From Aridibacter sp965216195 (GTDB lineage: Bacteria > Acidobacteriota > Blastocatellia > Pyrinomonadales > Pyrinomonadaceae), in NCBI GenBank assembly GCA_965216195.1, contig OZ244151.1:2976001-3040000 (forward strand): a stretch of 64,000 bases of DNA. The letters run 5' to 3'. The translations under genes were made by a program, and so were the position numbers. Shown here in pieces: positions 1 through 9,185 of this stretch. Positions within the stretch are counted from its first letter, which is position 1. Each line of letters opens with the position of its first letter. The notes below the pieces were generated by a model. That model made no database searches, was not told the origin of the DNA, and saw nothing but the letters and a program-made list of their open reading frames with translations.

Positions 1-426
1 GCTTCCGCTTCCGTAGGCATAGAATCTGGACAGTTGTTTTACGTATCGATATTCGCTCAGTGCGTAAATACCACCCCGATTTGCGAGGAGCATATTCGCA
101 CGAGAGGTTTCAAACGCATCCGAATCGCGTTTATCGGGTTTTAAGAAATATTCATCTTTGAGTAGCTTATGTATTTGAATGTAAGAATTAAAAATCTCTT
201 TTTCATTGCGCAGAAGGAATTCTTCTTTGGTCTTTTTTAGCAAATCTTCAAGTGCGGTCTGCGAGGCACTCCAACCAGTGAGAGCGAAAAAACTTTCTTT
301 GTATTTAACTATCTTTCTATGGTTTTTTATGTATCTAGACGATTCCAGTTGGTTTCCGTATGTCGTCAGCGTATCGGCAGCTATGGCCGCTTCTTTCCCT
401 TTTTTTACAACTACTATTGTCGTCAT
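1..426 (-). CDS. HslV / proteasome beta-like Ntn-hydrolase (C-terminus beyond window)
   Basis: An open minus-strand frame runs from an ATG at 426-424 through position 1 without a stop (142 codons seen). The protein begins MTTIVVVKKGKEAAIAADT, which matches the start of HslV and other Ntn-type proteasome beta subunits: a Thr right after Met as the expected nucleophile, then an Asp near residue 18 and a Lys-containing RKIVKY segment near residue 37, equivalent to HslV Asp17 and Lys33. It ends at the edge in YAYGSGS, matching the conserved GSG turn of HslV. An insertion of about 40 residues in the middle is longer than in classical HslV, so this is more likely one of the divergent HslV-like families than HslV itself. 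No HslU partner is visible. Role inferred: self-compartmentalising cytoplasmic protease. Confidence 0.7.
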   Translation of the reverse strand, partial: MTTIVVVKKGKEAAIAADTLTTYGNQLESSRYIKNHRKIVKYKESFFALTGWSASQTALEDLLKKTKEEFLLRNEKEIFNSYIQIHKLLKDEYFLKPDKRDSDAFETSRANMLLANRGGIYALSEYRYVKQLSRFYAYGSGS

Positions 427-513
427 AAATATTCACCAAATGTTACTTATTTGTTTGTGTCAGCAAATCTTAACATAACAGAGAAAATAGAAAAGCGGAC
501 GGTTTACCAGTCG

Positions 514-545
514 AAAAAAAAGAGACCGCTTAAAAAAAAGCGATC
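514..545 (-). terminator. Rho-independent terminator of aceBA
   Basis: On the minus strand an 8-bp stem (GATCGCTT with AAGCGGTC, one U-G pair, T-rich 6-nt loop) is followed two bases later by eight T residues. It lies 27 bp past the aceA stop codon and before the HslV-like gene, so it should end the aceB-aceA transcript. Confidence 0.7.
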
Positions 546-571
546 CCATTTTAATTCCCTATAAATAGAAA

Positions 572-1882
572 TTACGCTAGAGCAGCAACCCCCTCTTTTT
601 TAGTTTCTTCGAATTGCTCTTCCTCGGTAGAACCAGCAAGCGCAGTTGTCGATGAAGTGCCGCCGCTGATAGTCTGCGTCAGAGTGTCAAAATAGCCGGC
701 GCCAACAAATGCCTGATGTTTTGTAGCGCGATAGCCGTCAGCCTCAGAATCAAATTCCTCTTCCTGAAGCTCAGCATACGCGGTCATTTGTCGTTTACCA
801 TAATCTTTCGCCAGCTCGAACATCGCGTAATTTAGCGAATGGAAGCCTGCCAAAGTTATGAATTGGAATTTATAACCCATTTCGCCCAGCTCTTTTTGAA
901 ACTTCGCTATCGTTTCGTCGTCCAATTTCTTTTTCCAGTTAAACGAAGGCGAACAATTATAAGCAAGCATTTTGCCTGGATATTTTTCGTGAACGGCTTC
1001 GGCAAATCTGCGCGCCTCTTCAAGATTCGGTTCGGAGGTTTCGCACCATACCAAATCAGCGTAGGGAGCATATGCAAGTCCGCGCGAAATTGCCTGATCT
1101 AGCCCGGCTTTTACGACGTGAAATCCTTCTACGGTGCGTTCGCCAGTCGTAAACGGTTTGTCGTAGTCGTCAATGTCGCTTGTCAAAAGCCCGGCAGCAT
1201 TTGCGTCAGTTCGTGCGACGATAATTGTCTGCACTCCCAAGACATCCGCGGCAAGTCGAGCAGAAACTAATTTTTGTATCGCTTCGCTCGTCGGAACTAA
1301 AACTTTTCCGCCCATGTGTCCGCATTTTTTAGCCGAGGAGAGCTGATCTTCAAAATGCACCGCCGCTGCGCCCGCATCAATCATTGCTTTCATCAATTCA
1401 AAAGCATTTAGATTCCCGCCAAATCCGGCTTCAGCATCCGCAACGATTGGAGCAAACCAATCGATACCATTTTTGCCTTCGGTAGAGTAGATTTGGTCCG
1501 TACGCTGAAATGCGTTGTTAATTCGACGAACAAGTTCAGGTACGCTGTTCGCAGGGTAAAGACTCTGATCAGGATACATCTGTCCGGCAACGTTTGCGTC
1601 CGCCGCTACCTGCCAACCCGAGCAATAAATAGCTTTGAGCCCGGCTTGAACCTGTTGTACTGCTTGTCCGCCTGTCATTGCGCCAAGCGCATTTACGTAT
1701 GGTTCGGTTTTCATCGACTCCCACAAACGCTTTGCTCCAAGCGTTGCAATTGTGTATTCAACCTTAACAGTTCCTCGGAGTTTCAAAACATCTTCCGCAG
1801 TGTAGTTTCGCTTGATCCCCTTCCAACGGGGATTTTCTGCCCAGTCTTTTTCAATAGCCTTTATTTGTTCTTCTCTTGTCAT
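572..1882 (-). CDS. aceA: Isocitrate lyase
   Basis: 436 residues, the normal length for bacterial AceA. It cleaves isocitrate to glyoxylate and succinate, the first glyoxylate-shunt step, in the cytoplasm. The family signature KKCGH is at residues 185-189 with catalytic Cys187, preceded by the metal-binding segment VADAEAGFGG near 147-156. The start is supported by a strong AGGAGGGGG ribosome site about 6 bases upstream. It lies 56 bp downstream of aceB on the same strand, so the two form an aceB-aceA operon ending at the hairpin 514-545. Control is probably by the divergent IclR-family regulator. Identification is very secure. Confidence 0.97.
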   Translation of the reverse strand: MTREEQIKAIEKDWAENPRWKGIKRNYTAEDVLKLRGTVKVEYTIATLGAKRLWESMKTEPYVNALGAMTGGQAVQQVQAGLKAIYCSGWQVAADANVAGQMYPDQSLYPANSVPELVRRINNAFQRTDQIYSTEGKNGIDWFAPIVADAEAGFGGNLNAFELMKAMIDAGAAAVHFEDQLSSAKKCGHMGGKVLVPTSEAIQKLVSARLAADVLGVQTIIVARTDANAAGLLTSDIDDYDKPFTTGERTVEGFHVVKAGLDQAISRGLAYAPYADLVWCETSEPNLEEARRFAEAVHEKYPGKMLAYNCSPSFNWKKKLDDETIAKFQKELGEMGYKFQFITLAGFHSLNYAMFELAKDYGKRQMTAYAELQEEEFDSEADGYRATKHQAFVGAGYFDTLTQTISGGTSSTTALAGSTEEEQFEETKKEGVAALA

Positions 1883-1938
1883 TTTTGCCCCCTCCTATAT
1901 TCATTTTTTGTTAAATCGTTTATAAAAATTTCGCAAAA

Positions 1939-3519
1939 CTAGATCGGATCAAAATGCCCCAATGTGATCATTTCCTCACTAATTTTTCGTGCTTCAACGA
2001 ATCTCTCTCGCTCTTCATTCGGAGTTTCTTCGGGAAGCTGGTCTAATAATCGTTTGAGTTCTTCATCGAAAATTTGCGTTATGAACTCCGGTGTGTGTAA
2101 AACTTCGTCTCCTTCGCCGTCAACGATCTTCACCTTATCTCGATGCTTAATTCGCTGCGCTATCATCAGACGATAAATTCGGTCTGTCGCGAGATCTTCC
2201 ATATAGCCGTCGAGAAGGCTCGCACCCCTATCGCTCAAAACTCCAAAGCGATAGCGTATTACTGTACGAACTGCAGCACGCGTACCATCCAAAGTATGTT
2301 TTCCGATGCCTTTGGGAAGCGGTCGCAAATCCGGATAGCGTTCGGTTTCGGAATATCGAATAAGGTCTTGATTTGGTTCTGGGAATTGATCAACAGCAAT
2401 TTGATTTTGATCAGGGTGTCCCGTCCAAGCGCCATCCATTCCTACGGCTGCCTCATTCTTTTTATCAGCTTCTAAGTTTTTAAGAGCGCGTTCGTTTAAC
2501 TCGGAGTCCAGCCGACTTGGATACAACGCCGTCATTCCACCAATCGCTAAAAGTCCGTGTTTATGACAAACCTCGACCATGAGTTCACGAAGATTTTGAA
2601 AGAAAGGCACGTCCGATGGAATAGTGTTTCTGTCGGGCAAAACCCACTCGGGATCGTGCAGATTGAAATGAATAAGGCTCGCCATATAATCCCAACGACC
2701 TAAGTTTAACCCCAGGATGTAGTCGCGCAGTTTGTAAATAAATTCTTCCGTTTGGTGAGCGAGCGGATGTGATTCGACCAACGCCATGCATTTGATATAG
2801 CCCTTTTCCCATCCGAGTTTCTCCTCAACCTCTTTAAATAAATCACGCCAAAACAGCGCTTCTTCGGCTGATTCAGATTTCGGAATGTAAAAACAAAGAT
2901 TGTGTTTTAGTTTTTCCTTCTTTACGCCAAAAGCAATTCGCGCTACGTCATAGACAGAGGCGGAAATGAGTTCGTTGGAAAAAACTCCCGCCTGACTTAG
3001 ATGAAGACCGCGAACACGAATCCAACTTACGGTTGGACTTTCGTTTATTGTTACTTGTTTATCTCTTTTTTGGTCGAAATAAGTGAGTTCGCCGTGAAGG
3101 GCTTTAAGAGAATTATCGATGCCGATTTCGAGCCGTTCCCAAGTATTTGCCATGGAATCCTCAAGATCAATCATCACCCCCGGGGCACCCGAATTGAGCA
3201 TTTTTACGACCAATTCCTTATCGTCTGCCGGTCCCGTCATCTGATTTCGCTGATCCTGACACCAGTCCGGCAAAGTGATCTTCCATTCACTCGTCGTTGC
3301 TTCTGAAGGCTCTAAGTGATCGGGTAAATTGCTCCGATGTGATTCCTCCAAAACTTCGATTCGTTTTTGGACAAGCATTTGCTGCCTTGGAGTAAATGAG
3401 CCGTGTAGAGACTTCAAAAACTCATAAAAGCCTTGAGGAAATTCGTCTTCGGCATTAAAACCTTTATGTGCGTGATTAATTCGCGGGTCAAAACCCTGTT
3501 CGGATGTTGTATTATTCAT
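1939..3519 (-). CDS. aceB: Malate synthase A
   Basis: About 526 residues, close to the 533 of E. coli AceB. It condenses glyoxylate with acetyl-CoA to malate, completing the glyoxylate shunt. Recognisable family segments include DLEDSMANTW near residue 120, the NLGRWDYMAS stretch near 273 and the C-terminal GYMEDLATDRIYRLMIAQR. The chosen ATG lies 13 bases from an AGAGG ribosome site; a TTG three bases upstream (3522) has slightly better spacing and cannot be excluded. It is first in the aceB-aceA operon, and its promoter region holds two palindromes (3544-3561 and 3625-3644) shared with the divergent regulator gene. Confidence 0.96.
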   Translation of the reverse strand: MNNTTSEQGFDPRINHAHKGFNAEDEFPQGFYEFLKSLHGSFTPRQQMLVQKRIEVLEESHRSNLPDHLEPSEATTSEWKITLPDWCQDQRNQMTGPADDKELVVKMLNSGAPGVMIDLEDSMANTWERLEIGIDNSLKALHGELTYFDQKRDKQVTINESPTVSWIRVRGLHLSQAGVFSNELISASVYDVARIAFGVKKEKLKHNLCFYIPKSESAEEALFWRDLFKEVEEKLGWEKGYIKCMALVESHPLAHQTEEFIYKLRDYILGLNLGRWDYMASLIHFNLHDPEWVLPDRNTIPSDVPFFQNLRELMVEVCHKHGLLAIGGMTALYPSRLDSELNERALKNLEADKKNEAAVGMDGAWTGHPDQNQIAVDQFPEPNQDLIRYSETERYPDLRPLPKGIGKHTLDGTRAAVRTVIRYRFGVLSDRGASLLDGYMEDLATDRIYRLMIAQRIKHRDKVKIVDGEGDEVLHTPEFITQIFDEELKRLLDQLPEETPNEERERFVEARKISEEMITLGHFDPI

Positions 3520-3543
3520 CAAATTTAAATTACCTCTAAAGTG

Positions 3544-3561
3544 TGTTCAATATATTGAACA
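3544..3561. promoter_or_regulatory. Candidate IclR-type operator 1
   Basis: A perfect 18-bp palindrome, TGTTCAATATATTGAACA, lies 25 bp upstream of the aceB start in the aceB/iclR-type divergent gap. Its near-identical partner lies 82 bp away. A position just upstream of aceB fits repression of the glyoxylate operon; binding by the adjacent regulator is inferred. Confidence 0.65.
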
Positions 3562-3624
3562 GTTGTTCTGTCGATAAAGTCAGATTAGTAGCGTTTTCAA
3601 GATTTGTAAATCGTTGAAAAGGAT

Positions 3625-3644
3625 TTGTTCGATATATTGAACAA
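3625..3644. promoter_or_regulatory. Candidate IclR-type operator 2
   Basis: TTGTTCGATATATTGAACAA is a 20-bp inverted repeat with one mismatched pair, sharing the TTC-RATATATY-GAA core of operator 1. Centre-to-centre distance is 82 bp, close to eight helical turns, so both sites would lie on about the same DNA face. It is 70 bp upstream of the regulator start, suiting autoregulation or looping. Confidence 0.6.
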
Positions 3645-3714
3645 TATTTCACAATCCTGAACCATGATTGAATATGGATCTGAGATTATTTATTATTAGA
3701 AAGAGCTAATAATT

Positions 3715-4509
3715 GTGGATTTATGGAAAAACGTGTCAGAAAACACCACTTCAAAAGCAGTTGATCGAGCACTGTCGATTTTGGAATTGGTCGCGGAAAG
3801 CAATCGCGGACTGAGCAATTCGGATTTGAGTCGCAGGTTGAAAATTCCCAAAAGTTCCGCAAGCTATATCTTGCGCGTACTGGAAAATAGGGCGTTCTTG
3901 CATCGTGACGAAAACGGCAGATATCGTCTCGGTCTGAAACTGATGAGCCTAACGGGTGACGTGTTGACGCATTTGGATATTAGAGATATCGCTAAACCGA
4001 CTCTGGAAAGCTTTGTGAAAGAGAGTCGTTTACCGGAAGCTCATCTTGCCGTTTTGGATAATGGTCGGGCAGTTTACGTCGAAAAGGTCGAATCTGAAAA
4101 AAGTTTTATCAAAATGGATATTTGGGTCGGGCATCGTTTACCCATTCACACAACGGCAATTGGCAAGGTTTTGGTTTCGCAGCTATCTAATGAAGAGATT
4201 TTGGAGATTCTTGAATTGCGCGGAATGGAACGAAAGACAAGAAATTCCATAACCTCTCCAAAGCCGTTTTTGCGCGTACTAAAAAAGGTTAGAGAGTTTG
4301 GTTTTGCTCTCGACAACGAAGAAAATTCCGATGATGTGCGTTGTATTGCCGCTCCGATCTACGACAAGAATGGTGAAATAATTGCCGCGCTTGGAACTTC
4401 AAATACAATTCTACACATTGACGAAAAAAATCTCCCTGGAATCATTGAATTAGTAAAAAAGGCTGCCCGGCAAGTCTCTAAGCAAATGGGTTTTAACCAG
4501 AAGATTTAG
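3715..4509 (+). CDS. IclR-family transcriptional regulator
   Basis: 264 residues, typical IclR length. The N-terminal winged helix spans about residues 14-75 (KAVDRALSILELVAE, then LSRRLKIPKSSASYILRVL), and the C-terminal effector domain about 85-260 contains GHRLPIHTTAIGKVLVSQL and DDVRCIAAPIYD, both typical of IclR. The GTG start follows a weak AAAGAG site. It is transcribed away from aceB-aceA with 190 bp between them containing two matching palindromes. From family precedent (E. coli IclR controls aceBAK) it probably represses the glyoxylate operon. The ligand cannot be read from sequence; other IclR members sense aromatic or sugar acids. It ends 17 bp from the convergent trmFO. Confidence 0.9.
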   Translation: MDLWKNVSENTTSKAVDRALSILELVAESNRGLSNSDLSRRLKIPKSSASYILRVLENRAFLHRDENGRYRLGLKLMSLTGDVLTHLDIRDIAKPTLESFVKESRLPEAHLAVLDNGRAVYVEKVESEKSFIKMDIWVGHRLPIHTTAIGKVLVSQLSNEEILEILELRGMERKTRNSITSPKPFLRVLKKVREFGFALDNEENSDDVRCIAAPIYDKNGEIIAALGTSNTILHIDEKNLPGIIELVKKAARQVSKQMGFNQKI

Positions 4510-4526
4510 TAACGAAAAACCGGAGG

Positions 4527-5873
4527 TTATGTCGCTTTTCTCGCAGTTCTAAGCAGGATTTTCTCCTCTAGCCACTTGTCCCAATCTTTTAACGCTAACT
4601 CAACCTGAAACGCGTGTCTTTCGCGTTTCCGCCTGTATTTTTTTCTTAGTTCAACCGGAAGCGGTTCGAGAAAACCGAAAGTAATATTTACGGGCTGAAA
4701 ATTTTTCGTCTCTGCATTTGCTACGTATCGACAAAGCGAGCCAATTGCCGACTTTCGGGGGGCAACAACGAGGTCTTCCTCTCGCAGCATTTTTGCGGCA
4801 TTTAACCCCGCCAGCCAACCGGTTCCAACCGATTCAAGATACCCCTCGACGCCTGTAATCTGTCCCGCAAAGAAGAGATTCGGCTTCTTTTCAACCTGTA
4901 GTTTTTCGTTTAAAAGCTTGGGCGAATTAATAAACGTATTGCGGTGAATTTGTCCGTACTGAAGAATCTCAACCTTCTCAAGACCGGGGATCAAGCGCAA
5001 GATTCGCTTCTGCTCGGGGTACCTAAGGTGATTCTGAAAACCGACGAGCGAATAGGCATCGGCCATTTGATTTTCCTGCCGTAATTGAACGGCAGCGTAA
5101 GGTTCATCGCTCGTGCCCGGAAGAGGCAAACCCTTCGGCTTCATACAGGCAAAACGTAAGGTATCCACTCCGCGGCGCGCAGTTTCCTCCAAAGGAAGGC
5201 ATGCTTCAAACCAATGTGTTTCTTCAAATCGTTTTAGTGGGACCGATTTCGCGTTTATTAATTCATTGTAAAATTTCTCGTACTGCTCCTTAGTAAAAGG
5301 ACAATTTATATAATCATCGCCGCCGCGTCCGTAGCGAGCTGCCTTAAAAGCAATGTCCATATTTATGGAATCCGCCGTCACAATTGGAGCAATCGCATCG
5401 TAAAAATATAGCTGATCGTCGCCCGTAAGTTTTATGATCTCCTCTGTCAGAGCGTCGCTTGTTAAGGGACCGGTGCAAATAATTGTGATCTCGCACTGAG
5501 GGATTTTGGTTGCTTCCTCGCGTAGAATTTCAATATTTGGGTTGTTTTCGATTTTCATAGTTATGTAATCAGAAAACTCTCCGCGATCAACCGCGAGCGC
5601 AGCTCCCGCAGGGACCTGCGTTGCGTGAGCAGCCTCCATCACGATCGAGTTTCCCCGCCGAAGTTCTTCCTTAAGTAGATACGGAGCGGTACCTTCGCGG
5701 TCAGTTTTTAAGGAATTTGAGCAAACAATCTCGGCGAGTTTTTCTGTACGATGTGCTGGAGTCTGTTGAACAGGACGCATTTCGAAAAGTTTAACCATTG
5801 CGCCAGATTCCGCTGCCTGCCAGGCAGCTTCGGCGCCGGCGAGTCCTCCTCCGATTACATTTACGTGTGTCAT
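4527..5873 (-). CDS. trmFO: Methylenetetrahydrofolate--tRNA-(uracil-5-)-methyltransferase
   Basis: 448 residues. TrmFO is a folate- and FAD-dependent enzyme that makes ribothymidine 54 in the tRNA T loop. The Rossmann motif GGGLAGAEAA is at residues 8-17, and the two catalytic-site cysteines known from the family fall at Cys51 (CSNSLK) and Cys225 (FEACLP). Near the C-terminus GQITGVEGYLESVGTGWLAG is the second FAD-contact segment. The annotation is secure by the whole-length pattern. It seems monocistronic, converging on the IclR-type gene; no clear hairpin lies in the 17-bp gap. Confidence 0.96.
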   Translation of the reverse strand: MTHVNVIGGGLAGAEAAWQAAESGAMVKLFEMRPVQQTPAHRTEKLAEIVCSNSLKTDREGTAPYLLKEELRRGNSIVMEAAHATQVPAGAALAVDRGEFSDYITMKIENNPNIEILREEATKIPQCEITIICTGPLTSDALTEEIIKLTGDDQLYFYDAIAPIVTADSINMDIAFKAARYGRGGDDYINCPFTKEQYEKFYNELINAKSVPLKRFEETHWFEACLPLEETARRGVDTLRFACMKPKGLPLPGTSDEPYAAVQLRQENQMADAYSLVGFQNHLRYPEQKRILRLIPGLEKVEILQYGQIHRNTFINSPKLLNEKLQVEKKPNLFFAGQITGVEGYLESVGTGWLAGLNAAKMLREEDLVVAPRKSAIGSLCRYVANAETKNFQPVNITFGFLEPLPVELRKKYRRKRERHAFQVELALKDWDKWLEEKILLRTARKAT

Positions 5874-5916
5874 AAAGCTATTTGATTCTACGGGCTTGCG
5901 AAGAAAATGTTAAACG

Positions 5917-5948
5917 AAAAAAAAGCAAGAGCCTCAAAAAGCTCCTGC
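5917..5948 (-). terminator. Rho-independent terminator
   Basis: Minus-strand stem GCAGGAGC / GCTCTTGC (one G-U pair, 8-nt loop) followed directly by eight T residues. It sits 25 bp past the stop of the small secreted protein gene and upstream of trmFO, separating the two transcripts. Confidence 0.8.
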
Positions 5949-5972
5949 CTTTTAAGCTGATTGGTTTTAACC

Positions 5973-6512
5973 CTAGCTTTTCGTAAACACCAGCTTCGAA
6001 CTTCGGCTTCCGCGCGGCGTTTCGGTCTCAGCCGAAACCGTTAAAGTTTTACCGTCTTCAGCTAGCGACCAGGTTTCAACCGACGTTATTTTCATCTCGC
6101 CTCGAGGAGTATCAAAAACGCTTTTCGTCGTTAATAAAAGCGCCGCTTCCTTCTCTTCTGCCTTTCTCGTGACTTTCCCCGTTGCAAACCCTCGGTCAAC
6201 GTCGGTGCTCGTCTCAGTCCCATCAAGTTTGAAAGTCACAGGACCGGCGTTTCCGCCACCGCGCATCCCGCGTCTTCCTCTTCCACGACCACCGGCGCCG
6301 TCTCTTTCTTCGCGCTCAACCTTTCTTTCATAGGTCAATTCGTCGTCGTTTTGCGTCACGTTCATCGTCATAGATTTAACGCGCGAGCGTTCACCTAGTT
6401 CGCTATTTTCTTTATCAAGTTTCCAGTCACCTGCGTAGTTGCTTTGAGCCGAAACCGCACCGGCTAACACAAAAAGGCTAAGAAGGGCTCCAAACATAAT
6501 ACTCTTTCTCAT
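5973..6512 (-). CDS. Small secreted protein with Gly/Arg-rich insert
   Basis: 179 residues, family not recognised. A clear signal peptide covers residues 1-22 (MRKSIMFGALLSLFVLAGAVSAQ) with an AQ-type cleavage site. The mature part has the feel of a lipocalin-like beta domain: NYAGDWKLDKENSELG, then alternating strands ending in LTVSAETETPRG. A glycine/arginine-rich insert at about residues 73-90 splits it. The gene carries its own downstream terminator, so it is probably monocistronic. Function unknown; a periplasmic or surface location is inferred from the signal peptide. Confidence 0.75.
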   Translation of the reverse strand: MRKSIMFGALLSLFVLAGAVSAQSNYAGDWKLDKENSELGERSRVKSMTMNVTQNDDELTYERKVEREERDGAGGRGRGRRGMRGGGNAGPVTFKLDGTETSTDVDRGFATGKVTRKAEEKEAALLLTTKSVFDTPRGEMKITSVETWSLAEDGKTLTVSAETETPRGSRSSKLVFTKS

Positions 6513-6646
6513 AAATCAGTTTTCTCCGTTTCGAAATGTACTTTCCGGTTAAGACGCAAATAACATACGGATAGTTGATAACCCGACGTAAAGTTTTGTA
6601 AATGGTCATCTGTGCCAACTCAAAGCCACGCGCCCTCTTGCGTCGA

Positions 6647-8444
6647 TCAATTCTCTAAACGGTTAAGGTTACTGTTGCTGTATCCATATAGGAAGTAGAT
6701 TACTAATCCTACAAACAGCCATATCCCAAACCGCATCCAGTTTGTAAATCCGAGCTCCGTCATCAAATACGCACACATAAGCAAGCCAAGAACCGGGATC
6801 AACGAAAGCTTCTTGATCAAGCTCAACCAAATCATCTCGCCCAATAAAAGCAGATAAATTATCATCGGAACCTTTTCAAGGAATACGCTCCACCATGTTT
6901 CATCACCCGTCGGCGCGACGGTGAAAAAGTCCGAGACCATCGTCGGATTAAAGTAGTAAAGAATGTACCCAATTATCGCGACAATGATCGGAAGGATAAA
7001 CTGGGAATTAATATACGGCACATATCTGGTCGTCCCGCGAAATTCCTTTTCCTTAAACAAAACCCCGGCGCAAACGACTACAAACGCGAAGAGCGTTCCG
7101 ATACTCGCAAGATCCGTCACTTCCGTAAGGTTCATAAAAAGCGCCGGAATCGCAACCACTAAACCGGTAACGATCGTTGCAAACCACGGTGTTTTAAACT
7201 TCGGATGAATCGACGAAAAAATTCTCGGCAGAAGTCCGTCCCTGCTCATTGCCATCCACAAACGCGGCTGCCCGATCTGAAAAACCAGAAACACCGTTCC
7301 AAGAGCAATCACCGCACTCACCGCAATTATTCCCGCCACCCAGGGAAGATTCGCCCCCTCAGGACCAAACACAAATGCTAGCGGATCACCGACGTTTAGC
7401 TGCGTGTAAGAAACCATTCCAGTAATAACGAGGGCCAGCACAATATACAAAATCGTGCAGATTACCAGCGAAAGGATCATCGCCCGGGGCAGGTCTTTGC
7501 TCGGATTCTTGGCCTCTTCGGCGGTCGTTGCGAGTGCGTCAAACCCTATGTAAGCAAAGAAAACGGCCGAAACACCTTTTAGAACGCCGGCTGCTCCGTT
7601 CGGCGCAAATGGCGACCAGTTTTCCGGCTGAACGTAACCAAAACCAAGAAAGATGACAAGGAGAATGATTCCGATCTTAAGTACCGTCATTACGTTTGCG
7701 GTAAGCTTTGATTCGCGTATACCGATATAAACGAGCGTGGTCATAAACGCCGTTATGAGCAATGCGGGAAGATCCATCACCATCGGAATACTCCCAAGCA
7801 TCGGCGCGTTTTGCCATGCGCTATAGGCCTCAACCTGTCCGCAGTTGATCGCAGCGTCCTTCAGGTCACAGGCTTTGGTCAGTGCCTCAAGCGTTGTTCC
7901 GTCACCCACAGCTTTTGTAACCGCTTCATGGCCGCGGCTTGCCGTAAGGAAATCCATCGTAAAGTGCTCGGGAATATTGATTCCGTAACCCTTCAGAAGA
8001 CCTGTAAAATAATCGGACCAGGAAATTGCGACCGCAATATTTCCGATCGCGTATTCGACGATCAGGTCCCAGCCGATGATCCACGCAATGAGCTCCCCCA
8101 TTTGAGGCATAAGAATAGGTGTAGGCCGAGCCGGCAATGGGTATACGCGACGCAAACTCCGCATAGCACAGCGCCGCAAGTCCGCAGGCGATTGCCGAAA
8201 TCACAAAGAGAAAAATCACCGCCGGTCCGCCGTTATAGGAGGCCTTTCCGACCATGGCGAAAATTCCGGCTCCGATTATGGCGGCGATCCCGAGCATCGT
8301 GAGATCAAAAAGTCCAAGCGTTCGATGAAGGTGAACATTTTCTTCACTCCCGGGCTTCATCGCGCTGGCTTCATGCGCCAACATCCCGGCGGCGGCATCT
8401 TTTTTGATCTGGTCGATAGATTTCTTGCGAAAAAGGTTTCTCAT
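6647..8444 (-). pseudogene. APC-family amino-acid permease, disrupted by a +1 frameshift
   Basis: The true start is the ATG at 8444-8442 with an AGGAG site 4 bases upstream (MRNLFRKKSIDQ). The first frame encodes a cytosolic tail and the first membrane segments up to AGSAYTYSYA. Homology then jumps frame into MGELIAWIIGWDLIVEYAIGN and continues to the stop at 6647. The total length of 1798 nt equals 599 codons plus one base, and dropping one A from the AAA run read from 8103-8101 restores A-S-M-G-E. The restored protein would have about 12-13 membrane helices and resembles cationic amino-acid transporters (YfnA/CAT type). Either the gene is inactive or the base is a sequencing error; all other positions look intact. 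Confidence 0.85.
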
Positions 8445-9185
8445 AGTTCTCCTAATTGAACTCTGCAAACGGCTTTCGAAGTGTCTTTAACCTTAACGTC
8501 AGCGCGGGCTCCCGTTGGTCAAAGGCAATAAGTTTTAAGTGAGCCCTCCCGCACAGTCGGGGTACGAACCCACTCCGATTGAAACGGGTACTAATCGATC
8601 AAACAAAATTGAGTGAACTGATTCTATACCAACACGTACGAATTATAGAAACTTTTTCGAGGATAAGGCATTTCTCCAACCGCTGCTTGTGTCTGAAAGC
8701 CCACCCGTCACCTCGGGTTCCTGAAAACCGAGAGTTGTAAAACAGGCTGTTAGCCTGTTTGTGTCAGTAACCCTAGCCTCCGCGGAGTTGTAGAACAGGC
8801 TAACAGCCTGTTTGTGTCGGCCAAACTAGCGTCACCGAGGGCCCCTAAAAGCCAAAGCACGCGGCTCCTGTATTAATATCGGGTCTCGAATAGTGACCGA
8901 ACCTGCTGAGCCCTTCTTCACAGTCTGCCGCGAATACGCTCGGATTAAACATGAACAAATACGGAACAGAGTGAAGGAATAAAGACCATGTCTTACCTAC
9001 CTTTACGAGGATTCCCACAGTTACATTTGAGGAACTCACCTTTGCACTCTGTTGATAATCCCCTCAAATAATTCCAATCAAGAAGCCAACAATACGAGCT
9101 AGCAAATTTAACGAATCAGCTTTCGCTTTTTGAGACGCCACGTGCCGGCAGACAAAAATCAATGCAATAAGTTGACCAATTAACC
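8445..9185. other. Repeat-rich intergenic region
   Basis: 741 bp without a convincing gene. It contains two AACAGGCT-type hairpins (8740-8760 and 8794-8812), a stretch near 8507-8560 (ggctcccgttgg... then ccctcccgcacagtcggg) that recurs in altered form near 9706-9760, and a TCAGTAACCCT segment near 8764 that recurs near 9624. The rest (8860-9185) shows no recognisable coding signal. Confidence 0.6.
8740..8812. repeat. Two AACAGGCT hairpins in tandem
   Basis: At 8740-8760 a 9-bp stem AAACAGGCT / AGCCTGTTT encloses a 3-nt loop; at 8794-8812 an 8-bp stem AACAGGCT / AGCCTGTT encloses AAC. The two are separated by a shared flank with TCAGTAACCCT and CCGCGGA. A third copy is at 9670-9696. They look like a REP/MITE-like dispersed palindrome family. 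Confidence 0.7.

Noticed and set aside
6647..8179. Permease beginning at 8179
   Set aside because: The first 25 residues of that frame are basic and unrelated to the family; homology starts only after the frameshift point, and the true start is 8444.
8845..9039. Minus-strand frame of 64 residues in the repeat-rich gap
   Set aside because: No ribosome site, no domain and it runs into repeat sequence; codon use is unlike the neighbours.
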